Source: JACVRW01 sp963765135
GTDB taxonomy: Bacteria; Actinomycetota; Thermoleophilia; Solirubrobacterales; Thermoleophilaceae
Length of the DNA stretch: 64,000 bases
NCBI GenBank assembly: GCA_963765135.1
Contig: CAVXUX010000008.1
Span: forward strand, 124,001-188,000
Direction of reading: 5' to 3'
The notes beneath the pieces are model-generated. The model ran no database searches, was not told the DNA's origin, and was given only the letters and a program-made list of their open reading frames with translations. Shown here one piece after another: positions 17,486 through 25,309 of this stretch. A program made the position numbers and the translations under genes. How positions within the stretch are numbered: position 1 is the stretch's first letter; each line of letters opens with the position of its first letter.

Positions 17486-18796
17486 GTGCCGCTGCCTCCG
17501 CCGTACGACGAGGCCTACGACGAGAGCGGGCAGCCGCGCCCGCAGTACGCGGAGCTGCTGGATGGCCTCGACGATCCTGCGCGGCTCGCCGCCCGCGTGG
17601 AGGATCGGCTGCGCGGTCGCGGGGTGGCGTTTGGCGACGGGGTGTTCGGGCTCGACCCGATCCCGCGCGTCCTGACGGCCGACGAGTGGTCGGAGATCCA
17701 GGTCGGCGTGGCCCAGCGGATAAAGGCGCTCGACGCGTTCGTCGCCGACGTCTACGGCGACCAACGCTCCCTCGACGCCGGAGTGGTTCCGCGAGCGGCA
17801 GTCGAGAGCTCGCCGCACTACGAGCCGGCCATGCGCGGCGCGCGTGTGTCGCGCTGGATCGCGTTCGCGGGCCTCGACGTGGTGCGCTCCCCCGACGGTC
17901 GCTTTCGCGTGATCGAGGACCAGGTGCGCATGGCGTCAGGCCTCGCCTACGCGGTCGCCGCCCGCGAGACCCTGCGCGACCTGCTGCCGGTACAGCCGGG
18001 CCGCTCCGACCTCACGCTCGCCTACGGCGAGCTGGCGCTCGCCCTCCACGACGCCGCGCCGGTGGCCGAGCCGCGCGTGGTGCTGCTGAGCGACGGCCCT
18101 TCCGCCGCGGCCTGGTGGGAGCACTCGGTGCTCGGGCGCGAGCTGTGCGCCCCGGTCGTGACGCCGGCCGACCTCGAGGTGCGCGACGGGCGGGTGGTCG
18201 CCTGGCTCGACGGGCGCCCGCGCGCCGTTGACGTCGTCTACCACCGCACCGAGGATGACCGCTTCAGCGGTACGGCGCTCGAGCAGCTGATCGAGCCGGC
18301 CGCGCGGGGAGCGGTGGCGGTCGTCAATGCTCCGGGGGCGGGCGTGGCCGACGACAAGCTGGTGCATCCCTACGTCGACGACCTCGTGCGCTTCTTCCTC
18401 GACGAGGAGGCGCTCCTGCCGTCCGTCCGCTCGCGCCCCGCCAGCGAGGTGAGCGATCTCGAAGATTTCGTCGTCAAGCCGCGCGGCGAGATGGGCGGAG
18501 AGGACGTGGTCATCTGGCGGGACGCGGATGCGGCCACGCGCGAACGCCTGCGCGCGGCGATCGACGCCGAGCCCGACGCGTTCGTGGCCCAGGAGCTGGT
18601 GGCGCTCTCGGTCCACCCGACGGTGTGCGGCGCGAAGCTAGAGCCGCGTCACGTGGACCTGCGTCCCTACGCCGTGCTCGGACCCGACGGCGTCCGGGTC
18701 CTCGCTTCGCTCAGCCGGGTCGCGCTCGAGCGCGGATCGATGGTCGTGAACTCGGGTCGCGGCGGGGGCGCCAAGGACACCTGGGTCCCGGGCTAG
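17486..18796 (+). CDS. Circularly permuted ATP-grasp family protein (DUF404-type)
   Basis: A 436-residue protein of the circularly permuted ATP-grasp family. Recognisable parts are the N-terminal FGLDPIPRVLTADEW, the RVIEDQVRMASGLAYAV acceptor region, VNAPGAGVADDKLVHPY and the late ATP-site segment FVVKPRGEMGGEDVV. The family is thought to form amide or peptide-like bonds; in other bacteria it usually sits with an alpha-E (DUF403) protein and a transglutaminase-like protein, neither of which is here. The GTG start is 8 bp after the pseudokinase stop, suggesting the same operon. Product is unknown. Confidence 0.8.
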   Translation: MPLPPPYDEAYDESGQPRPQYAELLDGLDDPARLAARVEDRLRGRGVAFGDGVFGLDPIPRVLTADEWSEIQVGVAQRIKALDAFVADVYGDQRSLDAGVVPRAAVESSPHYEPAMRGARVSRWIAFAGLDVVRSPDGRFRVIEDQVRMASGLAYAVAARETLRDLLPVQPGRSDLTLAYGELALALHDAAPVAEPRVVLLSDGPSAAAWWEHSVLGRELCAPVVTPADLEVRDGRVVAWLDGRPRAVDVVYHRTEDDRFSGTALEQLIEPAARGAVAVVNAPGAGVADDKLVHPYVDDLVRFFLDEEALLPSVRSRPASEVSDLEDFVVKPRGEMGGEDVVIWRDADAATRERLRAAIDAEPDAFVAQELVALSVHPTVCGAKLEPRHVDLRPYAVLGPDGVRVLASLSRVALERGSMVVNSGRGGGAKDTWVPG

Positions 18797-18805
18797 GCCG
18801 GCGCT

Positions 18806-19279
18806 TCAGTTGGCGCAGCCCTTCGCGCCGACATCGCTCGCGAGCTTGTCGCTGTTCGTGGTCTCGATCGCCTGGAGCTTCTGCGCGGCCTGCTGGGCGG
18901 CCTGCTGATCGTTGTCCTTGAGCGCGTCGCGCAGGTCCTCGAGCGCGGGGATGCCCTTGTCCTCGATGTCGGACGAGAGCGCGTCCACGAACTTGTTGGC
19001 GGCCTCGCCCGCGTCGCCGTCCGGCTGTTCGAGGTCCTGCAGATCGTCGATGCTCTTCTGGGTCTCGTCGATGACCTTGTCGACCGCCGCCGCGACCTCG
19101 TCCGGGCTCTTGGCGTTCTCGCCCACGTTCTGGAGCGCCGTCTCGGCGTTCTTGCAGATCTTGTCGGCGCTCGCCGCGAACTCGGCCTTCGAGGGCGCAT
19201 CGCCGTCGCCGCCTCCGCACGCGGCGAGTCCGAGCACGAGCACGAGCAGAGTGAGCGGCGCGGCCGCAAAGCGATTCAT
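18806..19279 (-). CDS. Small alpha-helical lipoprotein, unknown
   Basis: A 157-residue exported lipoprotein. The signal peptide ends in the lipobox LAAC (Cys21), followed by a GGGDGD linker and an almost entirely helical, acidic, glutamine/alanine-rich body (EVAAAVDKVIDETQKSIDDL and similar). Only two further cysteines (Cys42, Cys155) are present and could pair. No catalytic motif is visible. TAGCCT lies 8 nt before the ATG. It is convergent with the ATP-grasp gene, ending 10 bp from it. A cell-surface binding or structural role is the most that can be inferred. Confidence 0.7.
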   Translation of the reverse strand: MNRFAAAPLTLLVLVLGLAACGGGDGDAPSKAEFAASADKICKNAETALQNVGENAKSPDEVAAAVDKVIDETQKSIDDLQDLEQPDGDAGEAANKFVDALSSDIEDKGIPALEDLRDALKDNDQQAAQQAAQKLQAIETTNSDKLASDVGAKGCAN

Positions 19280-19290
19280 GCCGCCGCAGG

Positions 19291-20031
19291 CTAGCGCGGG
19301 GGCTCGGGCAACAGGCCCGCAAGGATGTGCTCGGTGCTCTCGATGTGCTGGCGCACGATGCCCACGGCGCGGGTGCCGTCGCCGCTGCGCAGCGCGGCGA
19401 TCAACTGGCGGTGCTGGGCGTTGGAGCTCCTCAGGACCTCGTCCGGGTGCGCGATGCGCGCGATCAGGTCGCTCATGTGGCCCTGGACCTCGGTCATGGC
19501 CGCGACCAGGCGGGCCGAATGGGTCGCCTCGGCGATGCCGATGTGGAAGCGCACGTCGGCACGCCGGTAGTCCTCGAACTCGCCCGCCGAATCCATCTGG
19601 TCCATGAACGGCTCGAGGCGGTCCAGTTCGACCCCCTGCGCCCGCTCGGCCGCGAGCACCGCCGCACCGGTCTCGACCGCGACGCGGTAGTCGAGCACCG
19701 CGCGGGCGCCGTCTCCGAGCACCTGCGCCGCGACGTCCTGCCCCATCGGCGGTCGTTCGGCTACGAACGTCCCGCCCGCGCGGCCGCGCACTGAGACCAG
19801 ATGGCCGCTCTGCACGAGGGTGGTCAGCGCCTGGCGCAACGTCGAGCGCGAGATGCGCAGCCGGTCGGCGAGGTCGCGCTCGGGCGGCAGGCGGCTGCCG
19901 GGCTGCAGCAGGCCGAGCCGGATCGCCGTGCCCAACCGCTCGACGGTCTCCTCGAACGTGGTCGGCGGCTGCACCGGCTGGAAGACGGCCTCCAGCGCCG
20001 GTGTGCGCTCCGGAGCGGACACCAGTTCCAC
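19291..20031 (-). CDS. FadR-subfamily GntR transcriptional regulator
   Basis: A 246-residue regulator. The N-terminal winged helix-turn-helix contains PGSRLPPERDLADRLRISRS and LRQALTTLVQSGHLVSVRG; the C-terminal part is an all-helical FCD ligand domain with the metal-site histidines in RADVRFHIGIAEATHS and NAQHRQLIAALRSGD. FadR/FCD regulators usually respond to carboxylates. GTG 20031 is chosen because TACCGT lies 7 nt upstream; an inner GTG at 20022 is possible. The gene is divergent from the DUF6812/epimerase pair, which is a likely target, though no operator was identified. Confidence 0.85.
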   Translation of the reverse strand: MELVSAPERTPALEAVFQPVQPPTTFEETVERLGTAIRLGLLQPGSRLPPERDLADRLRISRSTLRQALTTLVQSGHLVSVRGRAGGTFVAERPPMGQDVAAQVLGDGARAVLDYRVAVETGAAVLAAERAQGVELDRLEPFMDQMDSAGEFEDYRRADVRFHIGIAEATHSARLVAAMTEVQGHMSDLIARIAHPDEVLRSSNAQHRQLIAALRSGDGTRAVGIVRQHIESTEHILAGLLPEPPR

Positions 20032-20038
20032 GCGATCA

Positions 20039-20070
20039 ACGGTACACCCGCGGCCCCTTTGCCCTACATT
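20039..20070. promoter_or_regulatory. Divergent leaderless-type -10 hexamers, GntR and DUF6812 genes
   Basis: TACCGT on the minus strand (20039-20044) is 7 nt before GTG 20031. TACATT on the plus strand (20065-20070) is 8 nt before GTG 20079. Both decide start codons that are otherwise ambiguous. Confidence 0.5.
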
Positions 20071-20078
20071 GCGCACCC

Positions 20079-20330
20079 GTGGACATGCGCACCGAACGCG
20101 TGGTCGTCGAGACGGATCGCTACCGCGTGGAGGGCATGATGACGCTCCCGCGCGAGGGCTACCGCTCACGCGTGTCCGACCACGTGAACCGGCGCGACCA
20201 GGAGTTCTTCACGATGGTCGAGTGCGAGCTCACCTCGCTGGACGGCTCCGGGCGCGACTGGAAGACGCCCGTGCTGATGCTGGCCCGCCGGCACATCCGG
20301 CTGATCGTGCCGGCGCCGGGCGAGGCGTAA
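20079..20330 (+). CDS. DUF6812-type small protein
   Basis: An 83-residue protein beginning VDMRTERVVVETDRYRVEG and containing the family-like LPREGYRSRVSDHVNRRD and LARRHIRLIVPA segments. Such proteins occur widely in Actinobacteria and have no assigned function; the predicted fold is a small beta-barrel. GTG 20079 fits the promoter spacing; ATG 20085 is an alternative two codons later. The epimerase gene follows after 10 bp, so the two are probably co-transcribed. Confidence 0.65.
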   Translation: MDMRTERVVVETDRYRVEGMMTLPREGYRSRVSDHVNRRDQEFFTMVECELTSLDGSGRDWKTPVLMLARRHIRLIVPAPGEA

Positions 20331-20340
20331 GCCTCGGGGC

Positions 20341-21201
20341 ATGACGAAGATCGCCGTAACCGGCGGGAGCGGCAAGGCCGGGAGGGCAGTGGTGAGAGAC
20401 CTGCTCGAGCACGGGCACGACGTGCTCAACATCGACAGGGTCCCGTCCGCCGAGTCGTATTCGCCCGACACGCCGGCTCCGTTCATGCCCGCCGAGCTCA
20501 CCGACTTCGGGCAGACGCTGGAGGCGCTCAGCGGCGGCGAACGGATGCCCGGGATCGAGGCGGTCGTCCACCTTGCGGCGATCCCCTCCCCGGTCCATGC
20601 CACTCCCGACCAGGTCTTCCGGACCAACATCGTCAGCACGCACACGGTGTTCGCCGCCGCAGCCCGGCTCGGACTTCAACGCGTGGTGTGGGCGTCGAGC
20701 GAGACCACGCTCGGGCTGCCGTTCGACCGCCCGCCCGATTACGCGCCCGTCGACGAGGCGCACGTGTATCCCGAGTCCAGCTATGCGCTGTCCAAGGTCC
20801 TCGGGGAGGAGGTGGCGCGCCAGTTCAACCGCTGGACCGGCATCCCGTTCGTCGGGCTGCGGTTCTCGAACGTGATGGTCCGCGACGACTACGCGCAGTT
20901 CCCGTCGTTCTGGGACGACCCGCATGCGCGCAAGTGGAACCTGTGGGGCTACGTCGACGAGAGCCACGTGGCGCAAAGCGTTCGACTGGGGCTGGAGACC
21001 GACGTCACCGGCGCCGAGAGCTTCATCATCGCGGCCGCGGACACCGTGATGAAGCGGCCCAGCCGCGAGCTGATGGCCGAGGTCTTCCCAGGCGTGCCCG
21101 TCGCCGACGGCGTGAGCGGGACCGACACGCTGCTCAGCATCGACAAGGCCAAGCATGTGCTCGGCTACTCGCCACAGTTCACGTGGCGGGAGCTTTTCTG
21201 A
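20341..21201 (+). CDS. NAD-dependent epimerase/dehydratase (extended SDR)
   Basis: A 286-residue extended SDR enzyme. The Rossmann motif is TGGSGKAGRAVV at residues 7-18, HLAAIPSP follows near residue 78, and the catalytic Ser-Ser-Glu and YALSK (Tyr/Lys) motifs are present in WASSETTLGLP and ESSYALSKVLGEE. It is likely to act on a nucleotide sugar or a uronate; WGYVDESHVAQSVRLGLE is the usual substrate-side segment. It probably shares a transcript with the DUF6812 gene and may be controlled by the divergent GntR regulator. Confidence 0.85.
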   Translation: MTKIAVTGGSGKAGRAVVRDLLEHGHDVLNIDRVPSAESYSPDTPAPFMPAELTDFGQTLEALSGGERMPGIEAVVHLAAIPSPVHATPDQVFRTNIVSTHTVFAAAARLGLQRVVWASSETTLGLPFDRPPDYAPVDEAHVYPESSYALSKVLGEEVARQFNRWTGIPFVGLRFSNVMVRDDYAQFPSFWDDPHARKWNLWGYVDESHVAQSVRLGLETDVTGAESFIIAAADTVMKRPSRELMAEVFPGVPVADGVSGTDTLLSIDKAKHVLGYSPQFTWRELF

Positions 21202-21208
21202 AGCGGGC

Positions 21209-21793
21209 TCAGCGGCCGACGACGCGAAACCGCTGGTGGATCGCCACCGGCGTCTCGATCACCTCGACCGGCTCGAGGTCGATGTGATCGTCGAGCGAGT
21301 CGTCGAACATCCGCGTGCCGCCCCCGAACAGAACCGGGACGAGGTGGATCTGGATCTCGTCCACGAGCCCGGCGGCGATGTACTGGCGGCCGAGGTCAGC
21401 GCCGCCCATCACGACGACGGCGCCCTCGCCCGCCGCCGCCTGCGCTTGCTCGAGCGCGGCCTCGATCCCATCCGTTACGAACTCGTACACACCGTCCGCC
21501 GGGCTCTCGTCCGGCGGCTGGTGCGTGACCACGAACACCGGCCGGCGGGCCGACCCCGACGGGCCGTCGGCGCCCCACCACGGGAGCGAGGTGTCGTACG
21601 TGGTTCGCCCGGCGATCGTCGCGCCCAGCTGGCCCACCGCGTCGTCGAGCAGCTTGCGTCCGCGCTCGTCGTCGCCGATCGCCCAGTCGACCAGGCGCAG
21701 CCCATCTCGGCCCATCGGCTCCTCCGGGGTTCGGTCGGCCGCGGTGATGTAACCGTCCAGGGACATGCTGATGTCGAAGATCACGGTGCCCAT
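21209..21793 (-). CDS. Dihydrofolate reductase-family protein (RibD C-terminal-like)
   Basis: A 194-residue reductase-fold protein starting MGTVIFDISMSLDGYI, the standard N-terminus of the DHFR/RibD-C family seen in soil Actinobacteria. NADPH-site features are VVMGGADLGRQYIAAGLVDE and IHLVPVLFGGGTRMF. Physiological substrates of these paralogues are largely unknown. The ATG lies inside the 3' end of the upstream acetyltransferase gene (13 bp overlap), which implies translational coupling. It ends 7 bp from the convergent epimerase. Confidence 0.82.
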   Translation of the reverse strand: MGTVIFDISMSLDGYITAADRTPEEPMGRDGLRLVDWAIGDDERGRKLLDDAVGQLGATIAGRTTYDTSLPWWGADGPSGSARRPVFVVTHQPPDESPADGVYEFVTDGIEAALEQAQAAAGEGAVVVMGGADLGRQYIAAGLVDEIQIHLVPVLFGGGTRMFDDSLDDHIDLEPVEVIETPVAIHQRFRVVGR

Positions 21794-22338
21794 CTCGTCA
21801 GCTCCTTGCGATAGATCACGAAGTCGCACGGCGTCGCGAGGAGCGGCGCCAGCTCCGGATAGAGCTCGTCGATTGTCCCGGAGCGAGCGATCCGGTAGCC
21901 GATCCGGGAGTACCAGTCCGCCAGGAACTGCTTGGTCGGGTGGGTCCAGTCCCGCGGCACCAGAAGCTCGAGCTGCATCGTGCTCATGCCGTCCGAACCG
22001 GCAGTCCGCTCGGCGAAACGGATCAGCTCACGGCCGATCCCGACGCCCCGATGGGCTGGGTCCGCGCAGAGCATCCCGAACTCGCCCGTGCGCTCGTCCA
22101 GGCGCTGGAGGCGAACGCAACCGACGACCTGGCCCGCCATGCGGGCCACGGCAATCTGCCCGGCCCGGGTGAGGTCGGCGATCTCGCCGACCGAGGTGCG
22201 GGTCGCGCCATCTGTCCAGAGGCCGGCCTCGGCGACCGCGTAGACCTCGTTGGCCAGCTCGCTGATCCGCCCCATCAGGGTCGCGTCGGCATGTGCGGTG
22301 GGCGAGAGCAGCTCGACTTCGATTGGCGGGGCCAACAT
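21781..22338 (-). CDS. GNAT-family N-acetyltransferase
   Basis: A 185-residue GNAT protein. The acetyl-CoA pyrophosphate loop appears in CADPAHRGVGIGRELIRFAE (R/Q-x-x-G-x-G/A type), preceded by the beta4 strand GEFGML and followed by ADWYSRIGYRIA. Substrate is unknown. ATG 22338 is chosen because TACCGT sits 7 nt upstream. The gene is divergent from a LysR regulator across 70 bp that contains a perfect TGAC-N4-GTCA dyad, so regulation by that LysR is plausible. Confidence 0.82.
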   Translation of the reverse strand: MLAPPIEVELLSPTAHADATLMGRISELANEVYAVAEAGLWTDGATRTSVGEIADLTRAGQIAVARMAGQVVGCVRLQRLDERTGEFGMLCADPAHRGVGIGRELIRFAERTAGSDGMSTMQLELLVPRDWTHPTKQFLADWYSRIGYRIARSGTIDELYPELAPLLATPCDFVIYRKELTRWAP

Positions 22339-22345
22339 GGGGCCG

Positions 22346-22372
22346 ACGGTACCGGCCACCTGACATAAGTCA
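22346..22372. promoter_or_regulatory. GNAT promoter hexamer and LysR-type dyad
   Basis: TACCGT on the minus strand (22346-22351) precedes the GNAT ATG by 7 nt. TGACATAAGTCA (22361-22372) is a perfect inverted repeat, and CATA...TATG flanks a further 18 bp to 22388. It is a candidate LysR binding site in the shared intergenic region. Confidence 0.4.
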
Positions 22373-22408
22373 AAGACATGATGGCTATGGTTCTGAGAGC
22401 GTGTCGTT

Positions 22409-23299
22409 ATGGAGTTGAGACAGCTCTCGTACTTCACCGCGGTGGCGGAGGAGGGGCAGTTCACCCGTGCAGCCAGCCGCCTGCTGGTGGCCCAGCCCGC
22501 TGTCAGCCAGCAGATCCGTCGGCTCGAGCTCGAGCTCGGCGAGTCGCTGTTCCACCGCGACGCACGTTCGGTCAGCCTGACCGAAGCGGGCGAGGCGCTG
22601 CTCCCCCACGCCCGCGCGGCGCTCGCTGCCGCGGAGCGAGGACGCGACGCGATCGCGTCGCTGCGCGGGATGCTGCGCGGACGGCTCCGGATAGGAGTCG
22701 CCGGGCCCGTCGACCAGCCGCTCGGTCAGGCGCTGGGCCAGCTGCATCGCTCGTACCCCGACATCGAGGTCCTGCTGACCACCCAGAACAACGAGCCGCT
22801 GCTCGAGGCGCTCGCGAACGGCCAGATCGACGTCGGCATCGTGGGGATCGGCACGCACACGGTCCCGGCCCAGCTCACCACGCGTGTGATCACGAGCGAG
22901 GAGCTGGTGCTCGGTGTGAGTCGCGGTCATCCCCTTGCACGACGTAAGAGCGTCACTCTCGCCCGCTTGCGAGAGCAGCCGTTTGTCACGCTCGTTCACG
23001 GCAGCGGGCATCGCGAGGCATTCGACAAGGCGTTCGACGACGCCGGCTACCGCCCTCGAATCGCGGCCGAGGCCGGCGAGCTCAGCTCGCTCATCGAGCT
23101 CGTGGCGGAGGGACTTGGCGCGGCGATCCTCCCGCGGGCAGCCGCGGACGGCGCGAACGTGGCCGTGGTGGACATCATCAGGCCCCGCCTCCTGCGTCGC
23201 CGGGCGATCGCGTGGAACCAGGCCGGCGCGTCACCCGCCGCCCGAGAGTTCGTCGGGCTCGTCGAGCAGGCAACCTCGGCCGTCCGATTCCCGGCCTAG
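22409..23299 (+). CDS. LysR-family transcriptional regulator
   Basis: A 296-residue LysR regulator. The helix-turn-helix is MELRQLSYFTAVAEEGQFT through AQPAVSQQIRRLELELG and SLFHRDARSVSLTEAGE; residues about 90-290 form the two-lobed periplasmic-binding-like effector domain (RLRIGVAGPVDQPLG, PRAAADGANVAVVDI). LysR proteins usually activate a divergent gene in response to a small molecule, here the GNAT/DHFR-like pair. The effector cannot be predicted. Confidence 0.88.
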   Translation: MELRQLSYFTAVAEEGQFTRAASRLLVAQPAVSQQIRRLELELGESLFHRDARSVSLTEAGEALLPHARAALAAAERGRDAIASLRGMLRGRLRIGVAGPVDQPLGQALGQLHRSYPDIEVLLTTQNNEPLLEALANGQIDVGIVGIGTHTVPAQLTTRVITSEELVLGVSRGHPLARRKSVTLARLREQPFVTLVHGSGHREAFDKAFDDAGYRPRIAAEAGELSSLIELVAEGLGAAILPRAAADGANVAVVDIIRPRLLRRRAIAWNQAGASPAAREFVGLVEQATSAVRFPA

Positions 23300-23302
23300 C
23301 GT
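23297..23302 (+). promoter_or_regulatory. -10-like hexamer TAGCGT, leaderless-type
   Basis: TAGCGT ends 7 nt before GTG 23310, overlapping the LysR stop codon. It fixes the start of the membrane protein gene. Confidence 0.5.
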
Positions 23303-23309
23303 TCGCACG

Positions 23310-23966
23310 GTGGCGGACGCGTCCGATCGCGGAGAGCTCCTGACGGCGCTGACTACGGAGCATTTCACGCTCCAGGGCGCCCGATCGCAGACGATGAGCG
23401 AGAGCTCCTCGCGCGCCGCCCTCTACATCGGCGCCGTGTCCAGCACCCTCGTGGCGCTCGGCTTCATCGGCCAGATCTCGCCCGGCGGCGACACGTTCAA
23501 CACGTTCGCCCTCACCGTGCTGCCGACGCTCTACCTGCTCGGCGTCTTCACGTTCGTGCGCTTGGTCGAGTGCGGGGCCGAGGACTTCCGCTACGGCCTC
23601 GCGATCAACCGGATCCGCGGCTACTACAAGGAGCTGGCTGGGGATCGCGCGAACCTGTTCCTGCTGTCCGGCCACGACGACGGACTCGGCGTGTTCGCCA
23701 ACGTGGCGGTGCCGGCCGAGGGGCGTACCCAGTACTTCACCTTCGGGAGCGTGGTGGCCGTGATCAACAGCGTGGTCGGTGGCAGCGCGGTCGCGATCGC
23801 GCTCGGCGCCTCCGTCGACGCCTCGCTGGGAGTCGCGGCGTGCGCCGGCGCAGTGGTGGCGATCGTCTCGATCGTCGGCCTGCTCCGCTTCGCCGGCCGC
23901 CTGCTGGACGCGCGCACCGGCGGGGTGGAGCCGCTGTTCCCCTCGCGGTCAGCCAGCGCCGCGTAG
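23310..23966 (+). CDS. Four-helix integral membrane protein, unknown
   Basis: A 218-residue protein with hydrophobic segments at about 40-62, 68-90, 145-166 and 172-195. Between helices 2 and 3 is a cytosolic stretch with FRYGLAINRIRGYYKELAG, an arginine/tyrosine-rich motif shared by a group of small bacterial membrane proteins without assigned function. No transporter signature is present. The start at GTG 23310 is supported by the -10 spacing. It lies directly behind the LysR gene but has its own promoter. Confidence 0.65.
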   Translation: MADASDRGELLTALTTEHFTLQGARSQTMSESSSRAALYIGAVSSTLVALGFIGQISPGGDTFNTFALTVLPTLYLLGVFTFVRLVECGAEDFRYGLAINRIRGYYKELAGDRANLFLLSGHDDGLGVFANVAVPAEGRTQYFTFGSVVAVINSVVGGSAVAIALGASVDASLGVAACAGAVVAIVSIVGLLRFAGRLLDARTGGVEPLFPSRSASAA

Positions 23967-23987
23967 CGCTCCCCCGCAGTGTGGTGC

Positions 23988-24812
23988 CTACGCCCGGGCC
24001 GCCGGGCCGTCGCGGATCACTGCGCGCACCTGGTCGACCGATACCGCATCCCACGGGAACTCGACCAGCCACCACGTGGCGCCTGCTGCGGCGTACGGCG
24101 CCGGATCGTCGCCGGGCGGGAGGGCGACGACGACGTCGTAGGACTCCGTGGGGTCCCTGCCGGCCTCCCCGCGCCGCGCCGCGAGGCCGGCGACGATCTC
24201 GGCGAGCTGTTCCGGGTGGTCCAGGCCGAGGGGGAAGAAACCCTGGTACCGCGCCGCCCGGCGCGCTGGCCTGGGCTTGCCGTAATAGCCCGCGACCCAC
24301 ACCGGCACCCCCGGCCGCTGGACCGGCCGGGGCAGGAAGCGCATGCCGTCGACCAGGTAGTGCTCGCCGCGGTGGTGCACCGGTTCGCCCGACCAAGCGG
24401 CCGCCAGGATCTCGAGCGACTCGTCGAGCATGCTTGCGCGCCGGCGGTCGTCGAGCTCCTCGCCGGTGATCGAGTACTCGCTCGCGAACGAGTCGCTGCC
24501 CAGGCCGACGCCGAGCGTGAGTCGGCCGCCGCTGAGCCGGTCGAGCGTCGCTGTTTCCCGGGCGACCTTGACAGGCCTACGTCGTGCGAGTGGGGTGACC
24601 ATCGGGCCGAGCCGGATTCGCTCGGTGGCGGCGGCCATCGCTGCCAGCGTGATCCACGGGTCGGCCACGTCGACCACGGGCTCCTCGAAGCGCAGGTTGT
24701 CCCACACGAACACGCCGTGCCAGCCCGCCTCCTCCGCCTCGGCGGACAGGTGCGCGACGACCGCCGGGTCTGCCAGCGCATCGAATAGGGGCAGGAAGAG
24801 TCCTGAGCGCAC
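23988..24812 (-). CDS. LLM-class (luciferase-like) F420-dependent oxidoreductase
   Basis: A 274-residue TIM-barrel oxidoreductase of the luciferase-like family. Typical segments are EEAGWHGVFVWDN, DPWITLAAMAAATERIRLG and LDRLSGGRLTLGVGLGSD. In Actinobacteria most of these use coenzyme F420; the substrate is unknown. GTG 24812 is preferred over TTG 24821 because TAGGGT precedes it by 9 nt and it matches the usual short N-terminus. It is clearly paralogous to the protein at 31676-32425, sharing PLARRRP and the SGGRL segments. Confidence 0.85.
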   Translation of the reverse strand: MRSGLFLPLFDALADPAVVAHLSAEAEEAGWHGVFVWDNLRFEEPVVDVADPWITLAAMAAATERIRLGPMVTPLARRRPVKVARETATLDRLSGGRLTLGVGLGSDSFASEYSITGEELDDRRRASMLDESLEILAAAWSGEPVHHRGEHYLVDGMRFLPRPVQRPGVPVWVAGYYGKPRPARRAARYQGFFPLGLDHPEQLAEIVAGLAARRGEAGRDPTESYDVVVALPPGDDPAPYAAAGATWWLVEFPWDAVSVDQVRAVIRDGPAARA

Positions 24813-24898
24813 GCGGGCCAAACCCTACGAGAACGTGGCGATTCGCAGCGAGAACCCGCTCGCCCCGGTGGAGGAGCAGCTAGAGGGACCGGGAGGCC

Positions 24899-25249
24899 CT
24901 ATTGGGTGGCGGAGTCCGTCGACTGGTCCATGACGTAGATGGTGGCCCCGCCTGGATCTTGGTAGGTGGCCAGGAAGCCGCCGGGAATCTCCGAGGGCTC
25001 TTCGATCACGGTGAGCGTCTCCGCGCGGGCGGTGTGGAAGGCGTCGACGCTGTCGACGACGAACAGGGGTCCTAGCGGCGCGTCGGGGTCGTTGGCGTCA
25101 AGCATGATCTGCACGTCGGTGCCCGCCAGGGCGAGCGCGACGGTCGCGTTGCCCTCGCGCCACGTCTCGGTGAAGCCGAGGCCGTCGCGGTAGAACGCGA
25201 GCGAGGCGTTCAAGTCGGAGGTCGGGATGAACAGGAACTCGAGCTTCAT
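24899..25249 (-). CDS. Glyoxalase/bleomycin-resistance/dioxygenase-fold (VOC) protein
   Basis: A 116-residue single vicinal-oxygen-chelate domain protein: MKLEFLFIPTSDLNASLAFY, GLGFTETW, and the closing strand FLATYQDPGGATIYVMDQ. VOC proteins bind metals or drugs; the usual metal ligands are not all conserved, so it may be a binding protein rather than an enzyme. An AGAAGGG ribosome site precedes the ATG. It is divergent from a TetR regulator, and the 50-bp gap holds a perfect CATAA-N5-TTATG dyad, so it is probably that regulator's target. Confidence 0.8.
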   Translation of the reverse strand: MKLEFLFIPTSDLNASLAFYRDGLGFTETWREGNATVALALAGTDVQIMLDANDPDAPLGPLFVVDSVDAFHTARAETLTVIEEPSEIPGGFLATYQDPGGATIYVMDQSTDSATQ

Positions 25250-25288
25250 GGCGCACCCTTCTGCTGTCGTAACTGGCTTCCGCCGGAG

Positions 25289-25303
25289 CATAACGGCATT
25301 ATG
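25289..25303. promoter_or_regulatory. Candidate TetR operator CATAA-N5-TTATG
   Basis: CATAACGGCATTATG is a perfect inverted repeat with 5-bp arms between the divergent VOC and TetR genes. It overlaps the -10-like CATTAT (25297-25302) that lies 7 nt before ATG 25310, so binding would block the regulator's own promoter. Confidence 0.5.
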
Positions 25304-25309
25304 TGTGGG

